Below, in pieces: positions 7,434-16,181 of a stretch of DNA of 34,483 nt. The position numbers and the translations under genes were made by a program. The notes under the pieces are model-generated. The model saw only the letters and a program-made list of their open reading frames with translations. It did not search any database and was not told the DNA's origin. Origin of the DNA: Pseudoflavonifractor sp. An44 (lineage in GTDB: Bacteria > Bacillota > Clostridia > Oscillospirales > Oscillospiraceae); NCBI RefSeq assembly GCF_002161675.1, contig NZ_NFIH01000026.1, positions 1 to 34,483 of the forward strand, in the 5' to 3' direction. The first letter of the stretch is position 1. Each line of letters opens with the position of its first letter.

Positions 7434-9526
7434 TGAAAGACAAAGTATTCGGCGTATTGCAGCGGGTGGGCCGCTCCTTTATGCTGCCCATCGCCATTCT
7501 GCCCGTAGCGGGCCTGTTTTTGGGCATCGGCGGGTCCTTTACCAACACCACCATGCTGGAGACCTACGGCCTCATGGGCATCATGGGCCCCGGCACCTTC
7601 ATCTATGCCATCTTGCAGGTGCTCAACGCCGCCGGTTCGGTGGTCTTTGATAACCTGCCCCTGATCTTCGCCATGGGCGTGGCCATCGGCATGGCCAAGC
7701 AGGAGAAGGAAGTGGCGGCCCTGTCGGCGGCCATCGCCTTCTTCGTGATGCACGCCACCATAGGGGCCATGATCAACGCCTTCGGCGCCCCCGACCTGTC
7801 CGGCGCCACCACTACTGTGGTGGGCCTGAACTCCCTGCAAATGGGCGTGTTCGGCGGCATTATGGTGGGCCTGGGTGTGGCAGCCCTGCACAATCGGTTC
7901 TATAAGATTCAATTGCCCCAGGTGCTCTCCTTCTTCAGCGGCACCCGGTTCGTCCCCATCATCTCCGCCGCCACCTACCTGGTGGTGGGCATCGCCATGT
8001 ACTACATCTGGCCCACCATCCAGACTGGCATCAATCACCTGGGCGGCTTTGTGCTGGCCAGCGGCTACGCCGGTACCTGGCTGTACGGCTTCATTGAGCG
8101 TGCCCTCATCCCCTTCGGCCTGCACCACGTGTTCTACATCCCCTTCTGGCAGACCGCTGTGGGCGGCACCGCCACCGTGGCCGGACACCTGGTGGAGGGC
8201 GCTCAGAACATCTTCTTTGCCGAGCTGGCCACCCCCGGCATTGAGCACTTCTCCGTGGCTGCTACCCGCTTCATGAGCGGTAAGTTCCCCCTGATGATTT
8301 TCGGCCTGCCTGGTGCTGCTCTGGCCATGTACCGCTGCGCCCGGCCGGAAAACCGCAAGGTGGTGGGCGGCCTGCTGCTCTCCGCCGCTCTTACCTCCAT
8401 GATTACCGGTATCACTGAGCCCCTGGAGTTCACCTTCCTCTTTGTGGCTCCCGCCATGTACATCGTCCACTGCGTGTTTGCCGGTGCTGCCTATATGCTC
8501 ATGCACATCTTCAACGTGGGCGTGGGTATGACCTTCTCCGGCGGCCTCATCGACCTGACCCTCTTCGGCATCATGCAGGGTAACGCCAAGACCAGCTGGA
8601 TTTGGGTGGTCATCGTGGGCGCGGTCTACTTCGTGCTCTACTTCCTGGTGTTCTCCTTTATGATCCGCAAGTTCAACTACATGACCCCTGGCCGTGAGGA
8701 GAACGCCGGCGAGATCAAGCTGTACACCCGCCAGGACGTGGACGCCCAGAAGAAGGGCGCAGAGGGTGCCAAGGGCGGCAACAGCGACGACGCCCTCAGC
8801 GCCGAGATCGTCCGTGGTCTGGGCGGCAAGGACAACATCTCCGACGTGGACTGCTGCATCACCCGTCTGCGCTGCACCGTCAAGGACGGCGCCAAGGTGG
8901 ACCAGGCGGTGCTGAAAGCCACCGGAGCCTCCGGTGTCATCGTGGCCGGTAAGGGCGTCCAGATCGTGTACGGTCCCCGGGTGTCCGTCATCCGCTCCAA
9001 CGTGGAGAGCTACCTGGCCAACTACCAGGAGCCTGCCGCTGTGGAGGCCAAGACCCAGGCTGCTCCCGCTGTGAAGGGCGGCATGGTGGCCAGCCCCTTC
9101 ACTGGCAAGGTCATCCCCGTCTCTGAAGTGGGCGACGGTGTGTTCTCCGAGAAGATGGTGGGCGATGGCTTCGCCGTGGAGCCCGACGACGACAAGGTGT
9201 ATTCCCCCGTGGACGGCGAAGTGACCATGGTGTTTGACACCAAGCACGCCTTCACCATCCAGACCGACGGCGGCCTGGAAGTGCTGGTACACATGGGCAT
9301 TGACACGGTGCAGCTCCAGGGCAAGCCCTTCATGCTCACCATTCGCCAGGGCGACAAGGTACGTTGCGGCGACCTCATCGGCACCATGGACCGCAAGGCC
9401 ATCCAGGACGCTGGCTACCGTACCATCACCCCCGTGGTGGTGGGCAACGTGGACGACTTCGACACCTGCCAGCTGGTGACCCAGGGCCAGGTGGAGCACG
9501 GCACCGACGTGCTGGACGTGCACTAA
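7433..9526 (+). CDS. ptsG: PTS glucose-family transporter EIICBA
   Basis: A 697-residue sugar permease and phosphotransferase, probably for glucose or a related hexose. EIIC spans about 1-415 with multiple membrane helices and the conserved GITEPLEF (326-333). EIIB is about 455-530, with the phosphocysteine expected at Cys475 in DVDCCITRLR; a second Cys sits just before it and another at 481. EIIA is about 550-697, with His605 (KHAF) and the phosphorylated His620 (VHMGIDTV). The start overlaps the glcT stop by one base (TGATG) and has AAAGGAGG upstream. Having EIIA fused in cis is as in Bacillus PtsG. N-acetylglucosamine is a less likely substrate. Confidence 0.93.
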   Translation: MKDKVFGVLQRVGRSFMLPIAILPVAGLFLGIGGSFTNTTMLETYGLMGIMGPGTFIYAILQVLNAAGSVVFDNLPLIFAMGVAIGMAKQEKEVAALSAAIAFFVMHATIGAMINAFGAPDLSGATTTVVGLNSLQMGVFGGIMVGLGVAALHNRFYKIQLPQVLSFFSGTRFVPIISAATYLVVGIAMYYIWPTIQTGINHLGGFVLASGYAGTWLYGFIERALIPFGLHHVFYIPFWQTAVGGTATVAGHLVEGAQNIFFAELATPGIEHFSVAATRFMSGKFPLMIFGLPGAALAMYRCARPENRKVVGGLLLSAALTSMITGITEPLEFTFLFVAPAMYIVHCVFAGAAYMLMHIFNVGVGMTFSGGLIDLTLFGIMQGNAKTSWIWVVIVGAVYFVLYFLVFSFMIRKFNYMTPGREENAGEIKLYTRQDVDAQKKGAEGAKGGNSDDALSAEIVRGLGGKDNISDVDCCITRLRCTVKDGAKVDQAVLKATGASGVIVAGKGVQIVYGPRVSVIRSNVESYLANYQEPAAVEAKTQAAPAVKGGMVASPFTGKVIPVSEVGDGVFSEKMVGDGFAVEPDDDKVYSPVDGEVTMVFDTKHAFTIQTDGGLEVLVHMGIDTVQLQGKPFMLTIRQGDKVRCGDLIGTMDRKAIQDAGYRTITPVVVGNVDDFDTCQLVTQGQVEHGTDVLDVH

Positions 9527-9548
9527 AACCCCATAGAGATATCCGAAC

Positions 9549-9577
9549 AGGAGCGCCGCAGCTGCGGCGCTCCTTTT
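9549..9577 (+). terminator. Intrinsic terminator after ptsG (perfect palindrome)
   Basis: A 26-base perfect palindrome at 9549-9574 (half-site AGGAGCGCCGCAG) followed by TTTT. It starts 22 bases after the ptsG stop. The T tract is short. Confidence 0.82.
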
Positions 9578-9619
9578 GCTATGCTTCACGGCCTGAAAAA
9601 TTGACCTCTTCCCGGCCTT

Positions 9620-9975
9620 CTCTCCGCCTTGCCAGCCTGGCGGGGACGCTCCCCGCTGGGGGTGACTTTTGCCCGGTCAAAAGTCACCAAAACCCGCCTA
9701 GGGCGTTCCCCCTAGGTACCCCCCTTGGGTACGAGGCCGGGAATGCGTCAAGTCTGGATTCGGCCCGTCACCCTTGCTGTGGCTCCTGGTACTGCCACCA
9801 CACCAGGCCACCTTGGGTAGCTGGCCCTATGGCCAGGCGGTTTTCACCTCCGGGCCTGCCCTGGAGAAGCGGCGTTCCCGCCGCCGGGAGCCAGGTCGCT
9901 GTGGTAGGGGAGGGGCTTGCCCCTCCCGAATCCATCAGGGCAATGCCAGGAAAGCAGCGGGCTGGGCAAGCCTGA
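9620..9975 (-). repeat. Mosaic intergenic repeat, copy 3 (modules D-C-B inverted, then A)
   Basis: Reading left to right: inverted tail (CCTTGCCAGCCTGGCGGGGACGC) at 9627-9649, variable stem GGTGACTTTTG 9661-9671 / CAAAAGTCACC 9678-9688, second stem CCTAGGG 9697-9703 / CCCTAGG 9710-9716, module C to 9758, module B inverted at 9759-9888, then module A at about 9905-9972. Module A here has the same orientation as at 1-57, although B, C and D are inverted relative to copy 1. A itself begins with GGAGGGGC-TT-GCCCCTCC. No credible gene lies in this 500-base gap. Confidence 0.85.
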
Positions 9976-10023
9976 ATCGGGGAACTACAAAGGCGAAATT
10001 TCCGTACGTTGCAAACACACCCC

Positions 10024-10052
10024 TGTGCTGACAGAGTAAAATGAGGTATAAT
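10024..10052 (+). promoter_or_regulatory. Possible promoter of the TfoX-like gene
   Basis: A perfect TATAAT at 10047-10052 lies 53 bases before the start codon. The -35 region 17 bases upstream (TGTGCT) is a poor match. Confidence 0.5.
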
Positions 10053-10104
10053 CAGGATAGATAAACCGAAAGTTGTCAGGATTACTGGAAAAGGAGGAAA
10101 AAGA

Positions 10105-10437
10105 ATGGGATATCCAGAGGATGGAGTTGTTCAGACGTGGTTGGATGCGTTGCAGGGATTAAATGTCCGGGTCAAAAAGATGTTTGGGTGCTACTGCCTG
10201 TACTGCGACAATCAGCCGGTGGGATGGCTGCATGAGGGCGTTTTGTCCCTGCGGGAAGTGGGGCTGACGTATTTGCCCGACCATTTGAAACGGCCGTCCC
10301 CGGGGGATTCGATTCAGGAAATTCCCATCCCTCTGGATGACTGCCATTGCCTATGGCTGCCGCAGGCAGTGCAAGACACCGCCGACCGACGCAAGGAGCA
10401 GGGAAAGGGACCCCATGAGAGAAAATCAAGGGGGTAA
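10105..10437 (+). CDS. Small TfoX N-terminal domain-like protein
   Basis: A 110-residue soluble protein. The segment VKKMFGCYCLYCDNQPVGWLHEGVLSLRE (about 23-51) resembles the start of the TfoX/Sxy N-terminal domain (KKMFGGYGLY...), which occurs alone in many Firmicute proteins of unknown role. TfoX itself regulates competence in Proteobacteria; that role should not be carried over here. The start has a strong AAAGGAGG. The gene stands alone and converges on the SIR2-STAND gene, sharing the hairpin at 10456-10492. Confidence 0.65.
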   Translation: MGYPEDGVVQTWLDALQGLNVRVKKMFGCYCLYCDNQPVGWLHEGVLSLREVGLTYLPDHLKRPSPGDSIQEIPIPLDDCHCLWLPQAVQDTADRRKEQGKGPHERKSRG

Positions 10438-10455
10438 AAAGGCTGTTGTATGAAA

Positions 10456-10492
10456 AAAGACGGTGCAGACCCATGGGGACTGCACCGTCTTT
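10456..10492 (-). terminator. Bidirectional terminator between convergent genes
   Basis: Perfect 13-bp stem, AAAGACGGTGCAG 10456-10468 with CTGCACCGTCTTT 10480-10492. On the minus strand it continues into TTTTTTC, a good terminator for the SIR2-STAND gene. On the plus strand the T tract is short (TTTCC), so action there is weaker. Confidence 0.82.
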
Positions 10493-10523
10493 CCTTGTTT
10501 GTGAGGGAATGGAAACGGAAGGA

Positions 10524-13500
10524 CTAATCCTCGTTATCCAGGATAGACAGAATCATTTCCTTTTGGTTAGGGGGCAGCGTCTCCGCAATCTCCCGGGCGC
10601 GCTGCTCCAGAGCTGGGGCCTGGTGCGCCTGATTCTCGAATAAAGGGCAGAGTTTGGAGAGTAGGGCACAGGTGAAAGCGATGCCCCAAGGTTCCTGTTC
10701 AGATTCATAGAGAGGGAGGGCTTGGAATAGGAGTGTCAGTGCTTGAGCGTAATCATTAGAATCCAGATAAAGAAAAGCTCTGCTTAGGAGTGTGTTTGCG
10801 ATGCCCAGATTGTCCTGCTCCTGACGATACAAAGTTTCGGCCTGGGCATAAAGGTCCAGGGCTTGTTGGAGCTGCCCGGTGCGGGATAGGAGGTCGGCCC
10901 GGCTTTGGAGGGTGTTGGCGAGGCCCAGGTTGTCCTGCTCCTGGCGAAAGAGGGATTCGGCCTGGGCATAGAGGTTCAGGGCCTGGGGGAGCTGCCCGGT
11001 GAGGGATAGGAGGTCGGCCCGGCTTTTGAGGGTGTTTGCGAGGCCCAGGTTGGACTGCTCCTGGCGAAAGAGGGATTCGGCCTGGGCATAGAGGTCCAGG
11101 GCTTGTTGGAGCTGCCCGGTGCGGCTTAGGAGGTCGGCCCGGCTTCTAAGTGTGTTAGCGAGGCCCAGGTTATTCTGCTCCTGGCGATACAAGGATTCGG
11201 CCTGGGCATAGAGGTCCAGGGCTTGTTGGGGCAGCCCGGTGCGGGATAGGAGGTCGGCTAGAAGTATTGAAATTAGAGCCTCCAGAGGACAATTTTTCTG
11301 CTGCTGGGAAAAGGGAAGCAGCTTTTTTAAGAGGTCCAATCCCTGTAGAGTGGAAAATTGAAAGTAATTGCGTATTTTTTGTGTGAGAAAAGCGGTGGCA
11401 GGATATAGACGTTCTTGCCACTTTGGTGCCAGCATCCGCTCCAGCAGGTGGAACAGCTGGGGCAGGTGTTCTACCACATAGGTGTGGGATATCTGATAGT
11501 TGCTGTGATGAAAATTGTTGGTTTGTTCCAAAATGGGAGCGTAATAACTGCACCACTGGAGTATGCAAGATATTACTTCATCCGCTTCTGCCAGCAGGAA
11601 GTATCCCTCTTTCACGGGCTGGAGCATCACCAGGGCGGACCCAGTGTCGTTCCAGTCCACCAGACAGGCATCACAGAGCTGATCGATGCTGCATTGCCAC
11701 TGTTGCCGCTTTTGCTCATCCTCTGCCAGCTCCATGAGCTGGGGGTAGTCCAGGGGACCGTAGTACAGGGCGATGAGCCCCCACAGGTGAATGGCCTGGG
11801 TGGAAGGGCTCAGGGCGTCCCAGACGGCTTGCAGGGCAGTGTCCAGGCTGGTGTGTCGGGAATTGGAGGTCTTCTGCTGGGCGTGGGTCCACCGCTCCAA
11901 TACATTGTCCCAGCTGGGGGCATGGGCGGCCAGAGTGGCGGTGAGGAGGATGGACAGGGGATGGCCGTCCAACTGCTGGAGGAGGGTCTCAAAGGCCTGC
12001 CCCTCCAGGGGCAAGTGGCCTTTTTTCTCGTGATAGACGGCTTGAAAGAGTTCTCGGTCTTTGCCGTCCTTGCGATTTAACGATTCCAACGGGAGAACGT
12101 TCTGGGAGACATCATAGGAGGTGGGGGCCACCTGGCTGGAGAGCAGCACCGGGAGGTCCATCTGGCACAGTCGGGCCAGAAATTCCAGCACCTTGAGCCG
12201 TTCATCCTGCTCAGTAGCATGCCACACATCCTCGAAGTTGTCCAAGTAGAGGACGGCATTGGAGCGGGTGGACATCCCATCTAGGAGATAGTCCAGATAA
12301 CCGGGAAGATCGCTGGCCTTGTCATCCGGGAGGGTGGGGATGCCCGCCCTCTGGGCGATGGTCTGACACAGTAGAGCGGGGGACTGAATCCCGGCGGCTG
12401 GGACATAGAGAATGTTGTGGCCCTCTCCTTCCAGTCGGCGCAGCACGGCATGGCACACCTCGGTCTTGCCCTGCCCACCCACGCCTGTGACAAAGACGGG
12501 GGCGGAGTGGTTGGTGCAATGCTCGTAGAGGGTCTGGATGAAGACATCCCGGCCCACCAGGGTGCGGCGGAGCGCAGGGATGGGAGAACGCTTCTTGGGC
12601 GTGGGGGCCTCAGGGGGGAGCAGGGCCTGGAGCAACCAGTCCAGAGCCTCATATTGACCGCAGGGATACCAGATGCACTGGATGTGGTGTTTGGACATAA
12701 ATTGTCGGCGTTGGCGGTAGACCTCGTTTTCTGCGCCGTCGGCGTTGACCAGTAGGGGCTCCCAGGGGTTGGCTTTGTTTTCCGTTTCCTTGGGCAACTC
12801 CACCAGGGCGAAATAAGAGCGGTGTTCACAGCAGGCGTTCAGCACCTGTACCACCCGGTCCGTGTCCAGAGAACAGCCCAGAAAGAGGACGGGCCTGGAG
12901 CGGAAGATGGAGGACAGGGTTTCCGACAACGGGGTGGGCTCCTGGGAGCAGGGATAGACGGTGTCATAGGCCTCTTTGGTAAAGACCATGTGCTCCCGGT
13001 CTGACACACTGCCGTGGAGCTTGAACAGGATGGGGGCAGCCGTCTGGAGAGCCCGGTCAGCCTGGGGTAGGTGGTATTTGGTGTGCGGGCAGAGCACCTC
13101 TAAGCGGTGCCCATAGATTTCCTCCAGGCACAAGTCCACATTGGTGGTCATCATGGGGCCGTTGAAAATCCGGGGAATGGCCTTCCGGGCCGGGGTCAGC
13201 TTTTCCATGGCGTCCGGCACGGTGTGGGGGCCAAAGGTTTGACATAGTTCTTCCCGAAATTCAAACTCCCCCATTTCGGCGCAGAGGGTGGAGGCGGCCT
13301 CTTCAAATTGCCCGGCATTCAGCTGGTCTTCCAGCTGGGTCTGACAGTTGGGGAAGGGTTCTGCCATCTTCTCAAGAAGGGAAGGCCAGACGGGATAGAC
13401 ATATCCAGTGAACCCAGCCCCGAACAAGGGAATGAGATTGTTTTTGGACAGCTGTTCCTGAATACCCTGGAACGCCCGCTTATTTTGCTTATAAAGACGC

Positions 13501-13556
13501 TTTAAAGTTTGGAATTCGCCTTTGTAGTTGGCGCCCATCAAGTCCTCAAATGCCAC
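10524..13556 (-). CDS. SIR2-STAND-TPR protein, candidate NLR-like antiphage effector
   Basis: A 1010-residue three-part protein. Residues about 35-310 are a SIR2-like domain: FGAG 45-48, TTNVD 137-141, KLHG 179-182 with the likely catalytic His181, and FLGCSLDTD 225-233. Residues about 330-700 are a STAND/NB-ARC-like ATPase: Walker A GVGGQGKT 358-365, Walker B LYLDNFED 436-443, then LLSSQ 471-475 and GHPLSILL 531-538. From 766 there are at least four almost identical 40-residue TPR units. Known SIR2-STAND proteins (for example Avs5) sense phage proteins and deplete NAD+; that role here is inferred from architecture. The start is GTG 13556 with AGGAGGTGG placed correctly. It is monocistronic, with its own promoter and terminator and no cas, transposase or methylase neighbour. 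Confidence 0.85.
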   Translation of the reverse strand: MAFEDLMGANYKGEFQTLKRLYKQNKRAFQGIQEQLSKNNLIPLFGAGFTGYVYPVWPSLLEKMAEPFPNCQTQLEDQLNAGQFEEAASTLCAEMGEFEFREELCQTFGPHTVPDAMEKLTPARKAIPRIFNGPMMTTNVDLCLEEIYGHRLEVLCPHTKYHLPQADRALQTAAPILFKLHGSVSDREHMVFTKEAYDTVYPCSQEPTPLSETLSSIFRSRPVLFLGCSLDTDRVVQVLNACCEHRSYFALVELPKETENKANPWEPLLVNADGAENEVYRQRRQFMSKHHIQCIWYPCGQYEALDWLLQALLPPEAPTPKKRSPIPALRRTLVGRDVFIQTLYEHCTNHSAPVFVTGVGGQGKTEVCHAVLRRLEGEGHNILYVPAAGIQSPALLCQTIAQRAGIPTLPDDKASDLPGYLDYLLDGMSTRSNAVLYLDNFEDVWHATEQDERLKVLEFLARLCQMDLPVLLSSQVAPTSYDVSQNVLPLESLNRKDGKDRELFQAVYHEKKGHLPLEGQAFETLLQQLDGHPLSILLTATLAAHAPSWDNVLERWTHAQQKTSNSRHTSLDTALQAVWDALSPSTQAIHLWGLIALYYGPLDYPQLMELAEDEQKRQQWQCSIDQLCDACLVDWNDTGSALVMLQPVKEGYFLLAEADEVISCILQWCSYYAPILEQTNNFHHSNYQISHTYVVEHLPQLFHLLERMLAPKWQERLYPATAFLTQKIRNYFQFSTLQGLDLLKKLLPFSQQQKNCPLEALISILLADLLSRTGLPQQALDLYAQAESLYRQEQNNLGLANTLRSRADLLSRTGQLQQALDLYAQAESLFRQEQSNLGLANTLKSRADLLSLTGQLPQALNLYAQAESLFRQEQDNLGLANTLQSRADLLSRTGQLQQALDLYAQAETLYRQEQDNLGIANTLLSRAFLYLDSNDYAQALTLLFQALPLYESEQEPWGIAFTCALLSKLCPLFENQAHQAPALEQRAREIAETLPPNQKEMILSILDNED
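10782..11261 (-). repeat. Four 120-bp tandem repeats coding for TPR units
   Basis: Within the SIR2-STAND gene, four 120-base units encode residues 766-925. They differ at few positions, mostly in the last residues of each unit (QNN, QSN, QDN, QDN). Such near-identity at DNA level implies recent duplication or ongoing homogenisation, and the copy number could vary between strains. Confidence 0.9.
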
Positions 13557-13594
13557 AGTGCCACCTCCTGGCGATGTTTTTGGAATTATGTTCT

Positions 13595-13623
13595 ATGATA
13601 GCACATGGTGGGGGATCTTTCCA
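13595..13623 (-). promoter_or_regulatory. Possible promoter of the SIR2-STAND gene
   Basis: On the minus strand TGGAAA (13623-13618) and TATCAT (13600-13595) are separated by 17 bases, about 40 bases before the GTG start. The -35 match is 4 of 6. Confidence 0.5.
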
Positions 13624-13635
13624 GGGGAGGGATAA

Positions 13636-13680
13636 AAAATACCGCACGGAGATGTTTCGGCCATCTCGGTGCGGTATTTT
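13636..13680 (-). terminator. Intrinsic terminator of the cbiK-thiI operon
   Basis: AAAATACCGCAC at the left pairs with GTGCGGTATTTT at the right, with an inner GAGATG/CATCTC stem. On the minus strand it is followed by TTTTTTA. It starts 9 bases after the thiI stop. Confidence 0.85.
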
Positions 13681-13689
13681 GCAATTTCA

Positions 13690-14862
13690 TTAGAAATCCA
13701 GCAGCACCCGCTCAATGCCCGCCACGGCTTCTTCCACCAGGGCATCAATGTCCAGGTTCTGCTCGGCCTCCACCAGCTCCTCCACTTTCGGCTTGGTGCG
13801 GGGGTGCTTGGGGGTGAACACGGTGCAGCAGTCCTCATAGGGGAGGATGGAGGTCTCAAAGGTGCCAATTTTGCGGGAAATGCGCACGATCTCCTCCTTA
13901 TCCATACCCACCACCGGGCGCAGCACGGGCACGGTGCACACGGCGTTGGTGCAGGCCATGGCCTCCAGGGTCTGGCTGGCCACCTGGCCCACGGACTCAC
14001 CGGTCACCAGGGCCTGGATGCCGTTTTTCTCCGCCACCCGGCAGGCAATGCGCATCATGAACCGGCGCATGAGGATGGTGAACAGGTTCTCAGGGCAGGA
14101 GCGGCGCAGCTCCTCCTGAATCTTGGTAAACGGCACCACATGCACGCAGGTCTTGCCGGTGTAGGGCACCAGCAGCCGGGCCAGGTCCAGCACCTTTTCC
14201 TTGGCCTCGGGGGAGGTGTAGGGGTAGGAGTAGAAGTGGATCATGTCCACAATGACGCCCCGCTTGGCGATCATCCAGGAGGCCACGGGGGAGTCGATGC
14301 CGCCGGAGAGGAGGGACAGGGCACGGCCACCCACGCCGATGGGCAGACCGCCGGCACCCTCGGTGGGGTTGGCGTGGACAAAGGCGTCAAAGTCCCGCAC
14401 CTCCACGTGGACGGTGAACTGGGGGTGGTGCATGTCGGCGATCAGGTGGGGGTAGGCATCGTGGAGCTCGCCGCCCACGTACTGGGACAGCTGGATGGAG
14501 GTCATGGGGAAGGTCTTGTCCGCCCGCTTGGTCTCCACCTTGAAGGAGCGGGCCATGGCCAGCTGGTCCCCCAGATACTCCTTGACGCACTCCAGAATGG
14601 CGTCCTTGTCCTTGGCGCAGGCCCGGGCCCGGCACAGGCCCGCCACGCCAAACAGCTTGCCCATGGCCTCCCAGGCCCCTTCAAAGTCGCAGAACTCGTC
14701 CTGGGGCTCAATGTAGGTGGTGGACTGGCGGGTGTACACCTTGAAGGAGCCGTACTTTTTCAGCCGCCGCTTGGCGTTGCCCATGAGCTTCTCCTCAAAG
14801 GCCCGGCGGTTGAGGCCCTTGAGTACCATTTCGCCCTGCTTGAGCAGGATAATTTCTTTCAT
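13690..14862 (-). CDS. thiI: tRNA 4-thiouridine synthase ThiI
   Basis: A 390-residue enzyme that adenylates U8 of tRNA and inserts sulfur to make 4-thiouridine; in many bacteria it also serves thiazole synthesis. A ferredoxin-like and THUMP region (about 1-165) binds tRNA. The PP-loop pyrophosphatase motif SGGIDSP is at 186-192. Conserved C-terminal parts include TGESVGQVASQTLEA and ILPYEDCCTVF. There is no C-terminal rhodanese domain, the normal short form in Gram-positives. The start at 14862 has GGAGGTAAC. It is the last gene of the tetrapyrrole operon, 26 bases after hemL, with no obvious metabolic link to it; its usual NifS-type sulfur donor is not beside it. Confidence 0.95.
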   Translation of the reverse strand: MKEIILLKQGEMVLKGLNRRAFEEKLMGNAKRRLKKYGSFKVYTRQSTTYIEPQDEFCDFEGAWEAMGKLFGVAGLCRARACAKDKDAILECVKEYLGDQLAMARSFKVETKRADKTFPMTSIQLSQYVGGELHDAYPHLIADMHHPQFTVHVEVRDFDAFVHANPTEGAGGLPIGVGGRALSLLSGGIDSPVASWMIAKRGVIVDMIHFYSYPYTSPEAKEKVLDLARLLVPYTGKTCVHVVPFTKIQEELRRSCPENLFTILMRRFMMRIACRVAEKNGIQALVTGESVGQVASQTLEAMACTNAVCTVPVLRPVVGMDKEEIVRISRKIGTFETSILPYEDCCTVFTPKHPRTKPKVEELVEAEQNLDIDALVEEAVAGIERVLLDF

Positions 14863-14888
14863 ATTGTTACCTCCAATGAGTGGTGATG

Positions 14889-16181
14889 TTAGTGAGACAG
14901 GGCTTCCAGGGTCTGCTGGAAGGCCTCCAAAGTGGCGGTCAAATCCTCCCCGCTGTGGGCGTCCGAGAGGAACATAGCCTCGAACTGGGCGGGGGCCAGG
15001 TAGATGCCCCGCTGGAGCATTTCGCTGAAGTAGCGGGCGTACATCCCCACGTCACTGCCCTTGGCGTCCACAAAGGTGGACACCTCGGTGGGGGTGAAGA
15101 AGGGGGAGAGGAGGGAGCCCACCTGGTTGATGGCCACGGGCACCTGAGACTTCTCACACAGCTTGCCCATGTCCTGGGCCAGCGAGGCTCCCATGTCGTT
15201 GATGTGGGTGTACACCTGGGGATGGTCGTGGAGATAGCGCAGCTGGGCCAGACCGGCGGCCATGGCCACGGGGTTGCCGCTGAGGGTGCCCGCCTGGTAG
15301 ACGGGGCCGCAGGGGGCCACGTGCTCCATGAGGGCCCGGCTGCCGCCGTAGGCGCCCACGGGCATGCCGCCGCCGATGATTTTGCCGTAGGTGACCAGGT
15401 CGGCCTTCACCCCGAAATACTCCTGGGCGCCGCCGGGGGCCAGACGAAACCCGGTGATGACCTCGTCGAAGATGAGCAGGGTGCCGTGCTGGTCGCACAG
15501 CTCCCGCAGCCCCTGCAAGAAGCCGGGGGCGGGGCCCACCACCCCCATGTTGGCGGCCACCGGCTCCACGATGACGGCGGCCACTTCGCCCCGGTTGGCC
15601 TCCAGAAGGGCCTGGACGCTGGCAAGGTCGTTAAATTGGGCGGTGAGGGTGTCACGGGCGGCCCCCACGGGCACGCCGGAGGAGGAGGGGTGGCCGCCCG
15701 CCAGAGCGGAGGACCCGGCGTTGACCAGCATACAGTCGCTGTGGCCGTGGTAGCAGCCCTCAAACTTGATGAGCTTGTCCCGGCCCGTGGCCCCACGGGC
15801 CAGACGCAGGGCAGACATCACCGCCTCGGTGCCGGAGTTGACCATGCGCACCATCTCCAGCCCGGGCACCATCTCCACCATCAACTGGGCGATCTCCACC
15901 TCCCGGGGGGTGGGGGCGCCGAAGCTCAGGCCGTCCACCACGGCCTTCTCCACCGCCTCCCGGATGACGGGATGGTTGTGGCCCAAAATCATGGGGCCCC
16001 AGGAACACACGTAGTCAATGTAGCGGCGGCCCTCCACGTCATAGATATAGCTGCCCTCCGCTTTCTGGATAAACCGGGGGGTGAGCCCCACGGAGCGGTA
16101 GGCCCGCACGGGGCTGTTGACGCCGCCGGGGAGCACCTGACAGGCGGCGGCAAAGAGTTCTTCCGAATTGTGGAGATTCAT
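14889..16181 (-). CDS. hemL: Glutamate-1-semialdehyde 2,1-aminomutase
   Basis: A 430-residue PLP enzyme that converts glutamate-1-semialdehyde to 5-aminolevulinate. The PLP lysine is Lys267 in VTYGKIIGGGMPVGAYGG. Other family marks are VNSGTEAVMSALRLAR (114-129), FEGCYHGH (140-147) and IFDEVITGFR (237-246). The length is typical. The start overlaps the hemB stop by 4 bases (ATGA). It forms the C5 pathway with hemA upstream. Confidence 0.96.
   Translation of the reverse strand: MNLHNSEELFAAACQVLPGGVNSPVRAYRSVGLTPRFIQKAEGSYIYDVEGRRYIDYVCSWGPMILGHNHPVIREAVEKAVVDGLSFGAPTPREVEIAQLMVEMVPGLEMVRMVNSGTEAVMSALRLARGATGRDKLIKFEGCYHGHSDCMLVNAGSSALAGGHPSSSGVPVGAARDTLTAQFNDLASVQALLEANRGEVAAVIVEPVAANMGVVGPAPGFLQGLRELCDQHGTLLIFDEVITGFRLAPGGAQEYFGVKADLVTYGKIIGGGMPVGAYGGSRALMEHVAPCGPVYQAGTLSGNPVAMAAGLAQLRYLHDHPQVYTHINDMGASLAQDMGKLCEKSQVPVAINQVGSLLSPFFTPTEVSTFVDAKGSDVGMYARYFSEMLQRGIYLAPAQFEAMFLSDAHSGEDLTATLEAFQQTLEALSH

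Noticed and set aside
10782-11261. CRISPR-like array
   Set aside because: The 120-base period is in frame with the protein and units are contiguous without unique spacers; they encode TPR units.
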